From assembly GCA_001557035.1 (NCBI GenBank), contig LSKJ01000798.1, positions 1 to 19,599 on the forward strand: a stretch of DNA of 19,599 bases, in the 5' to 3' direction. This document shows positions 1-9,040 of this stretch, one piece after another (the stretch's first letter is position 1; each line of letters begins with the position of its first letter). Source of the stretch: Rhodospirillaceae bacterium CCH5-H10 (lineage in GTDB: Bacteria > Pseudomonadota > Alphaproteobacteria > Reyranellales > Reyranellaceae). The notes below the pieces were generated by a model that was given only the letters and a program-made list of their open reading frames with translations, had not been told where the DNA came from and searched no databases. A program made the position numbers and the translations under genes.

Positions 1-445
<445 letters not shown>

Positions 446-449
<4 letters not shown>

Positions 450-1177
450 GCGTCTTCCGCCTCGCCGAGATAGACGTCGAGCACCGCCTGGTGCTGCGCG
501 ATCTCCTGTGGCGTTCCCTCGGCGATCTTTTCGCCGTAGCTCACCACCACGATGTTGGACGCCAGCGCCATCACGGCGCGCATCACGTGCTCGATCAGCA
601 GGATGGTGAGGCCGGTACGGCGGTTGAGGTCCTGCAGGAAGGAAACCATCACGTCGATCTCGGTGGGCCGCAGTCCCGCCATCACCTCGTCCAGCAGGAG
701 CAGCTTGGGCTCGGTGGCGAGCGCCCGCGCGACCTCGAGCCGCTTGCGATCCGGCAGAGTGAGGCTCTCCGCCGCCTGGTGACGCCGGTCATGCAGGCCA
801 AGCTGCATCAATATGTCGGCGGCGTAGGCGCGCGCGTCGGGCAGGGCGTGCCGGCGATGCAATGCGCCCACCGTGACGTTCTCCAGCACGCTCAGGCCCT
901 TGAACGGCTTCACGATCTGGAAGGTACGGCCGACGCCCGCGTCGCAGGCGAGATCCGGGCGCAGCCCCGAGATCAGTTTTCCGTCGAGGCGCACGCTCCC
1001 GGCGTCCGGCCGATAGACGCCCGCGATCATGTTGAAGATGGTGGTCTTGCCGGCGCCGTTCGGGCCGATCAGCGCATTGATGGCGCCGGCCGGCACGTCG
1101 AACGAGACGTCGTGCACGGCACGGAGCCCGCGGAAGCTCTTGCCGATGCCGTCCACTTCGAGCCGCGCGCCACTCAC
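446..1177 (-). CDS. livG: HAAT-family ABC transporter ATP-binding protein, LivG type
   Basis: Second ATPase of the HAAT importer, 243 residues, the usual LivG length. Walker A is GPNGAGKTT (38-46), the Q-loop glutamine is Q87 (GRTFQIVKPF), Walker B is LLLLDE (159-164) and the switch histidine is H196 (IEHVM). The signature is degenerate: the LSGGQ position reads LTLPD (139-143) before RKRLEVARAL. The start is taken as GTG (1175-1177), which overlaps the TGA of livM. A longer open frame continues upstream through livM, but only as out-of-frame readthrough of that gene. The encoded protein then begins SGARLEVDGIGKSF, a normal LivG N-terminus. The LivG C-terminal extension that follows the H-switch is present. 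Confidence 0.93.
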
Positions 1178-2172
1178 CGCCGCTTCTCCCCGAAGCCGAG
1201 GCGTTCGGCGATCCACGGCCAGACACCGGCCGGGCGATACATCACGATCACCAGCAGCGCGAGTCCGTAGAAAATCTGCTTCAGGCCGGAGACGTGGAAG
1301 ACTTCGCTCAGGTCGGTGAAGATCTCGCCGAGGCCCGTCAGCACCACGGCGCCGACGATGGGGCCGAACAGCGTGCCCAGCCCGCCGATGATCGGCGCCA
1401 GGGTGAACTCGATCGACCGGCCCATGGCGAAGGCGGTCTCTGGAAAGAGGTTGTTGTAGTAGAAGGCGTTCCAGACGCCGGCCAGCGCCGTCAGCGCCGC
1501 CGAGATCACGATCGCGATCATCTTGCAGCGCAGGACCGGCACGCCGACGGCCTGCGCCGCTTCCGGATCTTCGCGGATGGCCAGCCAGTAGCGGCCGAGC
1601 CGGCTTTCCAGCAGGGCGCGGCACAGGATGAAGGCGCCGACCGCCAGCGCCAGGATCACGTAGTAGAAGAGAAGCGGCCCGCCGCGCAGGTTCAGGATGT
1701 CCGAACTGGCATCGACCTTGAGGAAGAGGCCGCCCGAGCCGCCCGCCCAGCCCCAGTGATCGAAGGCGATGCGCGTGAACTCGCTGAAGGCGATCGTCAG
1801 CAGCGCGAAGTAGACGCCGGCCAGCGAGAACCGGAAGCCGAGATAGCCGACGATGGACCCGGCGGCGACGGCGGCCGCGACTGCGACGAAGACGCCGGCC
1901 CACGGGCCGATGCCGTAGTGGAAGAAGAGGCCGGCGGCGATATAGCCGCCGACGCCGGCATAGAGTGCGTGCCCGAGCGAGAGCTGCCCCGCGAAGCCCA
2001 TCATGATGTTCCAGGCCTGGCCCACGAAGGCGAAGTAGAGGACCAGGATCAGGACCGACAGGCCGTACTTGCCGAGCAGGGCCGGGGCCACCAGCAGGAA
2101 TACGAGCAGCAGGCCGAGGCCCCAGAGCGCGCGGGCCGGAACGCCATCGGTGAGGCGTGCGAGGAAGCTCAC
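1174..2172 (-). CDS. livM: HAAT-family ABC transporter permease, LivM type
   Basis: Inner-membrane permease half of the importer, 332 residues, mostly hydrophobic with about eight to ten predicted membrane segments. LivM hallmarks are the stretch NIMMGFAGQLSLGHALY near residues 55-69, the cytoplasmic coupling region with AIREDPEAAQAVGV, the GGLGTLFGPIVGA motif in the C-terminal part, and an ending with YRPAGVWP. The start is GTG at 2170-2172, preceded at good spacing by GAGGAG. It lies 10 bases after the livH stop, and its own stop overlaps the livG start, so the four genes form one tightly packed transcript. Function is clear at family level; the substrate is unknown. Confidence 0.94.
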   Translation of the reverse strand: MSFLARLTDGVPARALWGLGLLLVFLLVAPALLGKYGLSVLILVLYFAFVGQAWNIMMGFAGQLSLGHALYAGVGGYIAAGLFFHYGIGPWAGVFVAVAAAVAAGSIVGYLGFRFSLAGVYFALLTIAFSEFTRIAFDHWGWAGGSGGLFLKVDASSDILNLRGGPLLFYYVILALAVGAFILCRALLESRLGRYWLAIREDPEAAQAVGVPVLRCKMIAIVISAALTALAGVWNAFYYNNLFPETAFAMGRSIEFTLAPIIGGLGTLFGPIVGAVVLTGLGEIFTDLSEVFHVSGLKQIFYGLALLVIVMYRPAGVWPWIAERLGFGEKRR

Positions 2173-2182
2173 GATGCGCTCC

Positions 2183-3064
2183 TCATGGGCCGCTCTTGCC
2201 GAACAGACCCTGCGGCCGCAGCAGCAGCACCAGGATCAGGATGCCGAAGCTCACCATGCTCTTCAGCGACGGCTGAAGCAGGAGGCCCGCCACCGCCTCG
2301 CTGACGCCGATCAGCAGACCGCCGGCCAGCGCACCGGTCATGCTGCCCAGTCCGCCCACGATCACGATGACGAAGGCGAGCAGCGTGTATTCGGCGGCGA
2401 GGAAGGGCGTCACCGGAATGATGGTGATCATCAACGCGCCGGCCGCGCCGACACAGGCGGCGCCGACGCCGAAGGTGAAGGCATAGAGGCGGCGCACGTC
2501 GAGGCCGACGACCAGGGCGCCGAGATTGTTGTCGGCGGCGGCACGGATCGACTTGCCGGTGCGGGTGCGCGTGAAGAAGAGCCAGAGCAGGCCGGCGATC
2601 ACCACGGCGGTGAGGGCGGCATGCAGGCGCACCGCATCGAAGACGAAGGGGCCGAGCTCGTAGGAATCGAACTGCGATTCCATCTGCACGCCGCGCGCGT
2701 CGGGGCCGGCGATGACGAGGCAGGCATTGACCAGCAGGATGGCGATGGCCAGCAGCAGCAGGAACTGCTGGTGCTCGGGCCGGCCGATGAAGGGCGAGAT
2801 CACGGCGCGCTGCAGCGCATAGCCCGCGCCGAAGAACAGCACGGCGATCATCGGCAGGCTCAGCATCGGCGAGAGCTGCAGGTATTCGAAGCCCATCCAG
2901 GCGAGATACATGCCCACGACCATGATCTCGCCGTGCGCGAAGTTGACCACGCGCATGACACCGAAGATCACCGACAGGCCGAGCGCCATCAGCCCGTAGA
3001 CCATCCCGGTCAAAAGGCCCTTGGTGATCGCCTGGGCGAGCGAGAGGAGGAAGTCGGCGGTCAT
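2183..3064 (-). CDS. livH: HAAT-family ABC transporter permease, LivH type
   Basis: Partner permease of LivM, 293 residues, the usual family length, with about eight membrane segments. Recognisable LivH signatures are GLMALGLSVIFGVMRVVNF followed by AHGEI near residues 24-47, the coupling region IRAAADNNLGALVVGLD (around 173-189), the motif IVIVGGLGSMTGALAGG in the C-terminal third and the end LRPQGLFG. It is the first membrane gene after the binding-protein gene, from which it is separated by 148 bases containing a long palindromic repeat. The sequence before its ATG (TGAGCAG) is a poor ribosome binding site, unlike livM and the binding-protein gene. That would lower permease output relative to binding protein. 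Confidence 0.94.
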   Translation of the reverse strand: MTADFLLSLAQAITKGLLTGMVYGLMALGLSVIFGVMRVVNFAHGEIMVVGMYLAWMGFEYLQLSPMLSLPMIAVLFFGAGYALQRAVISPFIGRPEHQQFLLLLAIAILLVNACLVIAGPDARGVQMESQFDSYELGPFVFDAVRLHAALTAVVIAGLLWLFFTRTRTGKSIRAAADNNLGALVVGLDVRRLYAFTFGVGAACVGAAGALMITIIPVTPFLAAEYTLLAFVIVIVGGLGSMTGALAGGLLIGVSEAVAGLLLQPSLKSMVSFGILILVLLLRPQGLFGKSGP

Positions 3065-3113
3065 CTGCTCATGCTATCGGCCTGCGCCGCAGGTCGGACG
3101 ATCCATGTGATTC

Positions 3114-3189
3114 AAGGATCCCTCACTTCGTTCGGGATGACACCGTAGCCTCATCGATGGTGTCATCCCGAGCGCAGCGAGGGATCCTT
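3114..3189. repeat. Palindromic intergenic repeat (long hairpin) inside the liv operon
   Basis: Two 31-base arms (3114-3144 and 3159-3189) are reverse complements at 28 of 31 positions, around a 14-base loop. Arm ends read AAGGATCCCTC and GAGGGATCCTT; the inner ends read GGGATGACACC and GGTGTCATCCC. This looks like the short dispersed palindromic repeats common between genes in alphaproteobacteria, recognised by pattern only. It lies between the binding-protein gene and livH, both transcribed leftward, so the transcript would fold into a very stable stem there. There is no T-run after the stem in either direction, so it is not a classical intrinsic terminator. Confidence 0.85.
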
Positions 3190-3212
3190 CGTTTTCTTTC
3201 AGAATGCCAAGA

Positions 3213-4463
3213 TCAGGTGCGGCGCTTGTCGTTCCACGGCGGCATCGGGAAGACGAGCGGCGCGGCGGCCGATTCGAGCGGCAGGACGACCGTGGGCTTG
3301 CGCTTCAGGTTCTCGACCGCCGTGGCCTTGATATTGACGTTCTGGCCCTTGGCGTCGAACTGGATCGGACCGCCCACCATCACGTGCTGGTCGATCTTGA
3401 TCTTGCGCAGCGCCTCCATGAGATCGCCGGGCTTGGTTGACTTGGCCGCGAGCCAGGCCTGGGCGGCGATCAGGATGCCCTCGAAGGTGAAGCCGCCGTT
3501 GAGGTCGAGTTGGTCGTTGGGATACTTCGCGGCATGACGCTTCTCGAGCGACGCGGTCATCGCCGACTTCGGGTCGAGCCACGGCACGTTCGAGATCATG
3601 AACTCGCCATACTTGCCCATCGTCTTGAGGAAGTCCTGCTCGTAGAGGCCGGGGGCGCCTGGGTTCAGGACGCCCATCGGCTCCCAGCGCTGCTTCACCA
3701 TTTCCTGGACCAGCAGCTTGGCGTCGTTCAGGCGGCTGACCGGCAGCAGCAGCTCGGCCTTGGTGGCCTTGGCCTTGGCGACCTCGACGGAGAGATCCTT
3801 GGCCGCGACGTCGTAGCTGATCGTGTCGACCAGCTCGTAGGGCATGTCGAGCTTGGGAAAGAGCGCCTTGATGCCGTTGATCATGGCCGTGCCGAACGTG
3901 TCGTTCACGCTCATCAGGACGGCGGTCTTCGGGGTCTTGCCGGAGACCTTGAATATCTCCTTGTGCAGGGCCAGCGCGCCGGTGATGAGCATCGGCGCCG
4001 TCGGGAAGTTGCGCACGACGAACTTGTAGCCCTGCTCGGTGATCTGCGGCGCGGCCGCGATGTTGACCACCAGCGGCACGCCACGCTGCTCGCAGACCTG
4101 CGCGATGGCGATGGTCTGGCCGGAATCGAAGGCGCCGACCAGGATGTGGCAGCCCGCGTCGATCGCCTTCTCGGCCTGGGTGCGGGCCACGTCCGGCTTG
4201 GTCTCGGTATCGTAGTTCACGATGTCGAGCTTCACCGGCAGCTTCATGTCGGCGAACACCTCGTTCGCCACGTCGGCCCCACGCTTGCAGGCCTGGCCGA
4301 TCTGCGCCTGCAGGCCGGAGGTCGGCAGCAGCAGGCCGACCTTGAGGTTGGCGGGGCCGCCCTGGGCGAAGGCCTCGCGCAGGGGCAGCGGGGCGCCGAG
4401 AAGGGTGGCGCCCGCGAGCGCGGTTTGTCCCAGGCGACGGCGGGTGAAGTTGCGGCCGGTCAT
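3213..4463 (-). CDS. HAAT-type ABC transporter substrate-binding protein (periplasmic)
   Basis: Periplasmic ligand-binding protein of the importer, 416 residues, of the leucine-binding (Peripla_BP_6) fold. The start at 4463 is preceded by AGGAGC at good spacing; a longer upstream frame has no such site. The N-terminus TRRRLGQTALAGATLLG followed by AFAQ is an export signal with a twin-arginine-like pattern. The mature part opens with LKVGLLLPTSGLQAQIGQ, typical of this family, and continues with KAIDAGCHILVGAFDSGQT and SVNDTFGTAMINGI, the usual subdomain landmarks. The first gene of the operon, it is followed by a palindromic repeat and then livH. The ligand cannot be read from sequence. The divergent ureide-pathway genes make a purine-derived or other nitrogenous compound a candidate. 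Confidence 0.92.
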   Translation of the reverse strand: MTGRNFTRRRLGQTALAGATLLGAPLPLREAFAQGGPANLKVGLLLPTSGLQAQIGQACKRGADVANEVFADMKLPVKLDIVNYDTETKPDVARTQAEKAIDAGCHILVGAFDSGQTIAIAQVCEQRGVPLVVNIAAAPQITEQGYKFVVRNFPTAPMLITGALALHKEIFKVSGKTPKTAVLMSVNDTFGTAMINGIKALFPKLDMPYELVDTISYDVAAKDLSVEVAKAKATKAELLLPVSRLNDAKLLVQEMVKQRWEPMGVLNPGAPGLYEQDFLKTMGKYGEFMISNVPWLDPKSAMTASLEKRHAAKYPNDQLDLNGGFTFEGILIAAQAWLAAKSTKPGDLMEALRKIKIDQHVMVGGPIQFDAKGQNVNIKATAVENLKRKPTVVLPLESAAAPLVFPMPPWNDKRRT

Positions 4464-4496
4464 TGCGGCTCCTCCCAATGGATTTTGCTGGAGCGG

Positions 4497-4502
4497 ACTA
4501 TA
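4497..4502 (-). promoter_or_regulatory. Possible -10 element of the liv operon
   Basis: On the minus strand the hexamer TATAGT, one base from consensus TATAAT, lies about 35 bases before the binding-protein start codon. No convincing -35 hexamer stands 16-18 bases upstream, so if this is a promoter it may need an activator. The divergent gene starts only 73 bases from the binding-protein start, so control sites may be shared. Confidence 0.3.
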
Positions 4503-4536
4503 GAGGCGGTCCCGGGGGCATGCTAGGTGGGCCACC

Positions 4537-5418
4537 ATGCTCCACGCCCTCGTCGACCTCAATCGCGCGGCCCCTGCGGACTTCCATGCCGCCGTCGGCG
4601 ACACCTTCGAGCTGGCGCCGTGGGTCGCCGAAGCCGTCGTCGGCCAGCGGCCCTTTGCCACCGTCACGGCACTGCACGAGGCGATGATGGGCGCGGTCCG
4701 GGCGGCACCGCGGGAACGTCAGCTCGAATTCGTGTGCGGCCATCCCGATCTCGCCGGCAAGGCGGCGCGCGCCGGTGCGCTGACCGCGGAGTCGCGGCAC
4801 GAGCAGGCGAGCGTCGGCCTCGACACGCTGTCGGAGGAAGAGTTCGCGCGCTTCCATCGCCTGAACGATGCCTACAAGGCGAAGTTCGGCTTCCCCTTCA
4901 TCGTCTGCGTGCGTCGCCACACACGCGATTCGATCCTGAACCAGTTCGAGCGCCGGCTGCGCCACGACGCCGCGACCGAGTTCGCCACGGCCCTGCAGGA
5001 GATCGCCTTCATCACCCGGCTGCGCATTGCCGCCAAGGTGACGGGCGAGGGGATGCCCCAGGTCAATGGACGCCTCAGCACCCACGTGCTCGATACCCAT
5101 GCCGGCCGTCCGGCGATCGGTGTCGCCATCGAACTCTACGAATTCACCGGTGAACGGGCGCATCGCATCGCCACGGCGGTGACGAACGCCGACGGTCGCA
5201 CCGATGCGCCGCTGATCGGCGGACGGCCGCTGCCGATCGGGCGCTACGAATTGCGGTTTGCCGTCGGTGACCACTTTCGTAGCAGGGGCATCGAGCAGGG
5301 CGATCCGCCATTTCTCGACATCGTGCCTTTACGCTTTTCCATTGCCGAGCCGGAGGGGCATTATCACGTGCCGCTGCTCTGCACGCCGTGGAGCTATTCG
5401 ACCTATCGCGGAAGTTAA
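4537..5418 (+). CDS. Fused OHCU decarboxylase / 5-hydroxyisourate hydrolase (allantoin synthase type)
   Basis: A 293-residue two-domain protein. Residues 1 to about 170 are OHCU decarboxylase: His69 in CGHPDLAGK, Ser86 and Glu89 in [11 protein letters not shown] match the spacing of the known catalytic His, Ser and Glu, and FGFPFI is at 117-122. Residues about 177-293 are the transthyretin-like hydroxyisourate hydrolase: [13 protein letters not shown] (180-192, His183), an Arg at 221, HYHVPLL (275-281) and the diagnostic C-terminal YRGS (290-293). Together they turn 5-hydroxyisourate, the urate oxidase product, into S-allantoin. The domain order matches the plant TTL fusion. No peroxisomal signal or signal peptide is seen, so it is cytoplasmic. 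The ATG follows AGGTGG at good spacing. It is 20 bases upstream of an aldehyde dehydrogenase gene and divergent from the importer operon. All key residues are intact. Confidence 0.93.
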   Translation: MLHALVDLNRAAPADFHAAVGDTFELAPWVAEAVVGQRPFATVTALHEAMMGAVRAAPRERQLEFVCGHPDLAGKAARAGALTAESRHEQASVGLDTLSEEEFARFHRLNDAYKAKFGFPFIVCVRRHTRDSILNQFERRLRHDAATEFATALQEIAFITRLRIAAKVTGEGMPQVNGRLSTHVLDTHAGRPAIGVAIELYEFTGERAHRIATAVTNADGRTDAPLIGGRPLPIGRYELRFAVGDHFRSRGIEQGDPPFLDIVPLRFSIAEPEGHYHVPLLCTPWSYSTYRGS

Positions 5419-5438
5419 GAGACAACGGAGGAGAACCA

Positions 5439-6878
5439 ATGACGAGCTACAGCGACGTATCCCTGATGATCGATGGCGCCTGGACCAAGGGCGCCAACGG
5501 CCGGACGATCCCGGTCATCAATCCGGCAACGGAAGAAGTGATCGGCCAGGTGGCCCATGCCGAGAAGGCCGACCTCGACCGCGCCCTCGAAGCGGCGGAG
5601 AGGGGCTTCCAGGAGTGGCGCAAGGTCTCGCCGTTCGACCGCTACAAGATCATGCGCAAGGCCGCCGAGCTGATCCGCCAGCGGGTCGACGAGATCGCGC
5701 CGATCATGACCCTGGAGCAGGGCAAGCCGGTGATCGAGGCCAAGGGCGAGACGCTGCTCGCCGCCGACATCATCGAGTGGATGGCTGAGGAAGGCCGCCG
5801 CACCTACGGCCGCATCGTGCCGGCCCGCCTGCCGAACGTGCACCAGCTCGTCATGAAGGAGCCGGTCGGACCGGTCGCCGCCTTCACGCCGTGGAACTTC
5901 CCGATCAACCAGGTGGTGCGCAAGGCCTCGGCCGCGCTGGCCACCGGCTGCTCGATCATCGTCAAGGGTCCGGAAGACACGCCCGGCTCGTGCGCGCAGC
6001 TCATCAAGGCCTTCGTCGACGCTGGCGTGCCGAAGGGCGTGATCCAGCTCGTCTATGGCGTGCCGTCGGAGATCAGCGAGTATCTGATCCCGCATCCGAT
6101 CATCAAGAAGGTGACGTTCACCGGCTCGACGCCGGTCGGCAAGCAGCTCGCCGCCCTCGCCGGCGCGCACATGAAGCGCGTCACCATGGAGCTGGGCGGC
6201 CATTCGCCGGCCATCGTGTTCGAGGACGCCGACGTCGACCAGGCGGTGAACATCCTGGGCGCCAACAAGTTCCGCAACGCCGGCCAGGTCTGCGTCGCGC
6301 CGACCCGCTTCCTCGTTCACGAGAAGGTCTATCCGGAGTTCGTCGAGAAGTTCACGGCCTACGCCAAGAACATCAAGGTCGGTAACGGCCTCGAGGCCGA
6401 CACCCGCATGGGCCCGCTCGTCGCCGAGCGCCGCCTGCATGCGATCGACGGCTTCGTGAGCGATGCCATCGGCAAGGGAGCGAAGGTCCAGACCGGCGGC
6501 CAGCGCAAGGGCAACAAGGGCTACTTCTACGAGCCGACCGTCCTCACCGACGTGCCGCTCGACGCCCGGATCATGAACGAGGAGCCGTTCGGCCCGCTGG
6601 CGCCGATCTCGCCGTTCAAGGATTTCGACGGCGTGATGAAGGAAGCCAACCGCCTGCCGTGGGGTCTCGCGGCCTACGCCTACACCACCAACTCGAAGAC
6701 CATGGCCCAGGTCGGCGCCGCCTTCGAAAGCGGCATGGTCTCGATCAACCATCACGGCCTCGCTTTGCCGGAAGTGCCGTTCGGCGGCATGAAGGATTCG
6801 GGCTACGGCTCGGAGGGCGGCATCGAGGCGCTCGAGGCCTACCTGAACACGAAGTTCATCAGCCAGCTCGGCATGTAG
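5439..6878 (+). CDS. gabD: NAD(P)-dependent aldehyde dehydrogenase, succinate-semialdehyde dehydrogenase type
   Basis: A 479-residue ALDH superfamily enzyme oxidising an aldehyde to an acid with NAD or NADP. Landmarks are [10 protein letters not shown] (150-159), [10 protein letters not shown] (175-184), FTGST (227-231), the general base Glu251 in ELGGHSPA and the nucleophile Cys285 in [12 protein letters not shown]. The start at 5439 follows GGAGGAG closely; an upstream in-frame ATG overlaps the previous gene and lacks such a site. The overall pattern resembles succinate-semialdehyde dehydrogenases, but related semialdehyde or glycolaldehyde enzymes cannot be excluded, so the gene symbol is tentative. 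It is 20 bases after the ureide fusion gene, probably in the same operon, which ends at the terminator at 6905-6937. A link to purine breakdown is only suggested by position. Confidence 0.88.
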   Translation: MTSYSDVSLMIDGAWTKGANGRTIPVINPATEEVIGQVAHAEKADLDRALEAAERGFQEWRKVSPFDRYKIMRKAAELIRQRVDEIAPIMTLEQGKPVIEAKGETLLAADIIEWMAEEGRRTYGRIVPARLPNVHQLVMKEPVGPVAAFTPWNFPINQVVRKASAALATGCSIIVKGPEDTPGSCAQLIKAFVDAGVPKGVIQLVYGVPSEISEYLIPHPIIKKVTFTGSTPVGKQLAALAGAHMKRVTMELGGHSPAIVFEDADVDQAVNILGANKFRNAGQVCVAPTRFLVHEKVYPEFVEKFTAYAKNIKVGNGLEADTRMGPLVAERRLHAIDGFVSDAIGKGAKVQTGGQRKGNKGYFYEPTVLTDVPLDARIMNEEPFGPLAPISPFKDFDGVMKEANRLPWGLAAYAYTTNSKTMAQVGAAFESGMVSINHHGLALPEVPFGGMKDSGYGSEGGIEALEAYLNTKFISQLGM

Positions 6879-6904
6879 AACTGCCGCCGCAGCGTGCGAA
6901 ATTG

Positions 6905-6937
6905 GCCCTCCTCCGATCCCTCGGAGGAGGGCTTTTT
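6905..6937 (+). terminator. Rho-independent terminator
   Basis: A perfect 12-base-pair GC-rich stem (6905-6916 with 6921-6932, arms GCCCTCCTCCGA and TCGGAGGAGGGC), a TCCC loop and a run of five T immediately after. It begins 26 bases after the aldehyde dehydrogenase stop and isolates that operon from the Bug-protein genes downstream. Confidence 0.92.
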
Positions 6938-7034
6938 CGTGGAAGGCGTCGCTGTCCGAAACGTTGAAGCGACAAGGCTCGCCTTTTGGCCGCGCCGATC
7001 TATACGGGTCGCGTCTGAATCGAGGAGCGTTGAC

Positions 7035-8009
7035 ATGAAGCGTAGGAATGTTCTGGCCGCCCTGGGCGGCCTTCCGGTGGCTGCCGCGCTGGGATCGGGT
7101 GCGCAGGCTCAGGATGCCTATCCCGCGCGCCTCGTGAAGATCCTGGTGCCGTTCGGTCCGGGCGGATCGACCGACATCATCTCGCGCCTAATCGGCAAGC
7201 AGCTCGAGACCATGACCGGCAAGGCGTTCGTCATCGAGAACAAGCCGGGTGCCACCGGCATGATCGGCACGACCCAGGTCAAGAACGCGCCGGCCGACGG
7301 CTACACGCTGCTGCTCGGCTCGACCAGCACGCTGGCTGCCAATCCCAGCCTCTACAAGCAGATGACCTATGATCCCTCGGATTTCACGACGGTCGCCGTC
7401 AACGGGGCGACGGGCAACTTCATGCTGGTGAAGCAGGACGCGCCGTACAAGACGGTGAAGGAGTTCGTGGACTACGCCAAGAAGCAGCCGAAGCCGCTCT
7501 TCTCGGGCTACGGCAACGCCTCCTCGCGCGTCCCGGCTGCCCTGTTCGAAGTCACGACCGGTGTGAAGTTCGAGGAGGTTGCCTACCGCGATGCCGTCGC
7601 CTCGATCCAGGATCTGAATGCCGGCCGCGTCGACTGCGTTTTCCCCGACCAGGTGGTGGGCGAGAGCTACGTGCGCTCGGGCTATGTGCGCGCGCTCGCC
7701 GTTACGTCCAAGGAGCGGTCGCCGCTTTTCCCCGATGTTCCAGCCATCGCCGAGACCTACCCCGGCTACGTGATCATCGCTTTCTCCTGCTTCTCGGTCC
7801 GCAAGGAGACGCCGGACGAAATCAAACAGAAACTGAACCGGCTCATCATGGACGCCATCTACGAGCCGGCGGTGCTGGAGCGCGTGAAGCAGCTCGGCTT
7901 CATCCCGCCGCCGCGTGACTGGACCATCGCGCAATGCGATGCCTTCGTGGCGAAGGAGCGCGAGGATTGGACCAAGTACATCAAGCTGGCGAAGATCGAG
8001 CCGCAGTAA
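7035..8009 (+). CDS. Bug/TctC-family periplasmic solute-binding protein (tripartite tricarboxylate transporter)
   Basis: A 324-residue periplasmic binding protein of the Bug (TctC) family, which typically binds carboxylates, amino acids or similar anions. The start at 7035 follows GAGGAGCG; a longer frame upstream includes terminator sequence and is rejected. The N-terminus MKRRNVLAALGG up to AQAQ is a signal peptide with a twin-arginine-like start. Family landmarks are KILVPFGPGGSTDIISR, VIENKPGATGMIG, the APADGYTLLLGS stretch and FPDVPAIAETYPGY. It is first of three neighbouring Bug genes but clearly more distant from the other two. No TctA or TctB membrane gene is in view, so its transport partner, if any, is elsewhere. 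The ligand is unknown. Confidence 0.9.
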   Translation: MKRRNVLAALGGLPVAAALGSGAQAQDAYPARLVKILVPFGPGGSTDIISRLIGKQLETMTGKAFVIENKPGATGMIGTTQVKNAPADGYTLLLGSTSTLAANPSLYKQMTYDPSDFTTVAVNGATGNFMLVKQDAPYKTVKEFVDYAKKQPKPLFSGYGNASSRVPAALFEVTTGVKFEEVAYRDAVASIQDLNAGRVDCVFPDQVVGESYVRSGYVRALAVTSKERSPLFPDVPAIAETYPGYVIIAFSCFSVRKETPDEIKQKLNRLIMDAIYEPAVLERVKQLGFIPPPRDWTIAQCDAFVAKEREDWTKYIKLAKIEPQ

Positions 8010-8055
8010 CGCGCGGTATTGCGCCGGGCCGGCCGGCCGCTAAGCTCCCGCCCGA

Positions 8056-9036
8056 ATGAGCGGGATTGCACGGCGAAGCTTGCTGGGGGGATTGATGGCG
8101 ACCGGTGTCGGGGCGGCAGCTCCGGCACGCGCCACCGACTGGCCCACGCGCACCGTCTCGTGGATCGTGCCGTTTCCGGCCGGTGGCGGCTCGGACATGT
8201 TCGCACGGCCGATCGCGGCGCGCGTGGCCGAGGCGATCGGCGAATCGGTGGTGATCGACAATCGCAGCGGCGCCGGCGGCACGGTCGGCACTGCGGTCGC
8301 GGCCCGCGCGGCGCCCGACGGCTATACCCTGCTGGTGGGCGACACCGGGCTCACCTACGCGCCGACCGTCTATCCACGCGCCGGCTTCGACTTTCTGCGC
8401 GACTTCGCACCCATCGCCGCCTTCGGCCGCGTGCCCTATGCGCTGGTGATCAATCCGGCCCGCCTGGACGTGGCCAACCTCGAAGCCTTCATCGAGAAGG
8501 CGAAGCAGGCGCCGGGCGGCATCGACATCGGCTCGGCCGGTCTCGGTACCGTGACGCATCTCGCCATCGGCCTGTTCGAGGGCCGTGCCGGAGTGAAGCT
8601 GACGCACGTACCCTATCGCGGCGGAGCGCCCATGTTGCAGGACCTCCTGGCCGGCCAGATCGGCGCTGCCTTCGTGCTGGTGAGCGCGGTCGCGGGTTAC
8701 GTCCGCTCGGGCAAGCTGAAGGCGCTGGCGGTGGTCAACCGCCGCCGCGATGCGCTCCTGCCCGACGTGCCGACGGCGCATGAGGCGGGAGTGCCGGACT
8801 TCCGCATCACCACCTGGTTCGGCCTGTTCGCACCGGCACGCACGCCCGATGCGATCCTCGACCGCATCCACGCCGCCGTACAGCAGGCGCTGGGATCGGA
8901 GCAGGTGAAGCGCATCTGGATCGAGCACGGGGCAAGGGTCGAACTCGAGAGCCGGGCTGATTTCGCGAACTTCATCGGCCGCGAAACCGAGCGATGGAGC
9001 CGCATCGCCAAGGCCGCCAACGTCCAGATGGAGTGA
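8056..9036 (+). CDS. Bug/TctC-family periplasmic solute-binding protein, paralogue A
   Basis: A 326-residue Bug-family protein. The N-terminus ARRSLLGGLMATGVGAAAPA is an export signal with an RR pair. The mature part shows SWIVPFPAGGGSDMFARP, VIDNRSGAGGTVGT, AAPDGYTLLVGD, LTHVPYRGGAP and LLPDVPTAHEAGVPDF, all standard family positions. It lies 46 bases after the previous Bug gene and 4 bases before the next, to which it is closely similar along its whole length, so the pair arose by tandem duplication. No clear Shine-Dalgarno sequence precedes its ATG, suggesting either weak initiation or coupling to upstream translation. The ligand is unknown. Confidence 0.9.
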   Translation: MSGIARRSLLGGLMATGVGAAAPARATDWPTRTVSWIVPFPAGGGSDMFARPIAARVAEAIGESVVIDNRSGAGGTVGTAVAARAAPDGYTLLVGDTGLTYAPTVYPRAGFDFLRDFAPIAAFGRVPYALVINPARLDVANLEAFIEKAKQAPGGIDIGSAGLGTVTHLAIGLFEGRAGVKLTHVPYRGGAPMLQDLLAGQIGAAFVLVSAVAGYVRSGKLKALAVVNRRRDALLPDVPTAHEAGVPDFRITTWFGLFAPARTPDAILDRIHAAVQQALGSEQVKRIWIEHGARVELESRADFANFIGRETERWSRIAKAANVQME

Positions 9037-9040
9037 ACCC

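Noticed and set aside
1294..3148. Long plus-strand open frames (1294-2304, 2069-3148) opposite livM and livH
   Set aside because: Composition is almost all Asp, Glu, Gln, His and Arg, as expected for the complement of membrane-protein genes. No start signal or domain.
5415..6755. A 446-codon minus-strand open frame opposite the aldehyde dehydrogenase
   Set aside because: Antisense shadow with no domain, and it would run through the intact ALDH and its start signal.
7001..7006. TATACG as a -10 element for the first Bug gene
   Set aside because: Position is suitable, but no -35 hexamer at 16-18 bases was found. TTGAAG at 6964-6969 is 31 bases away.
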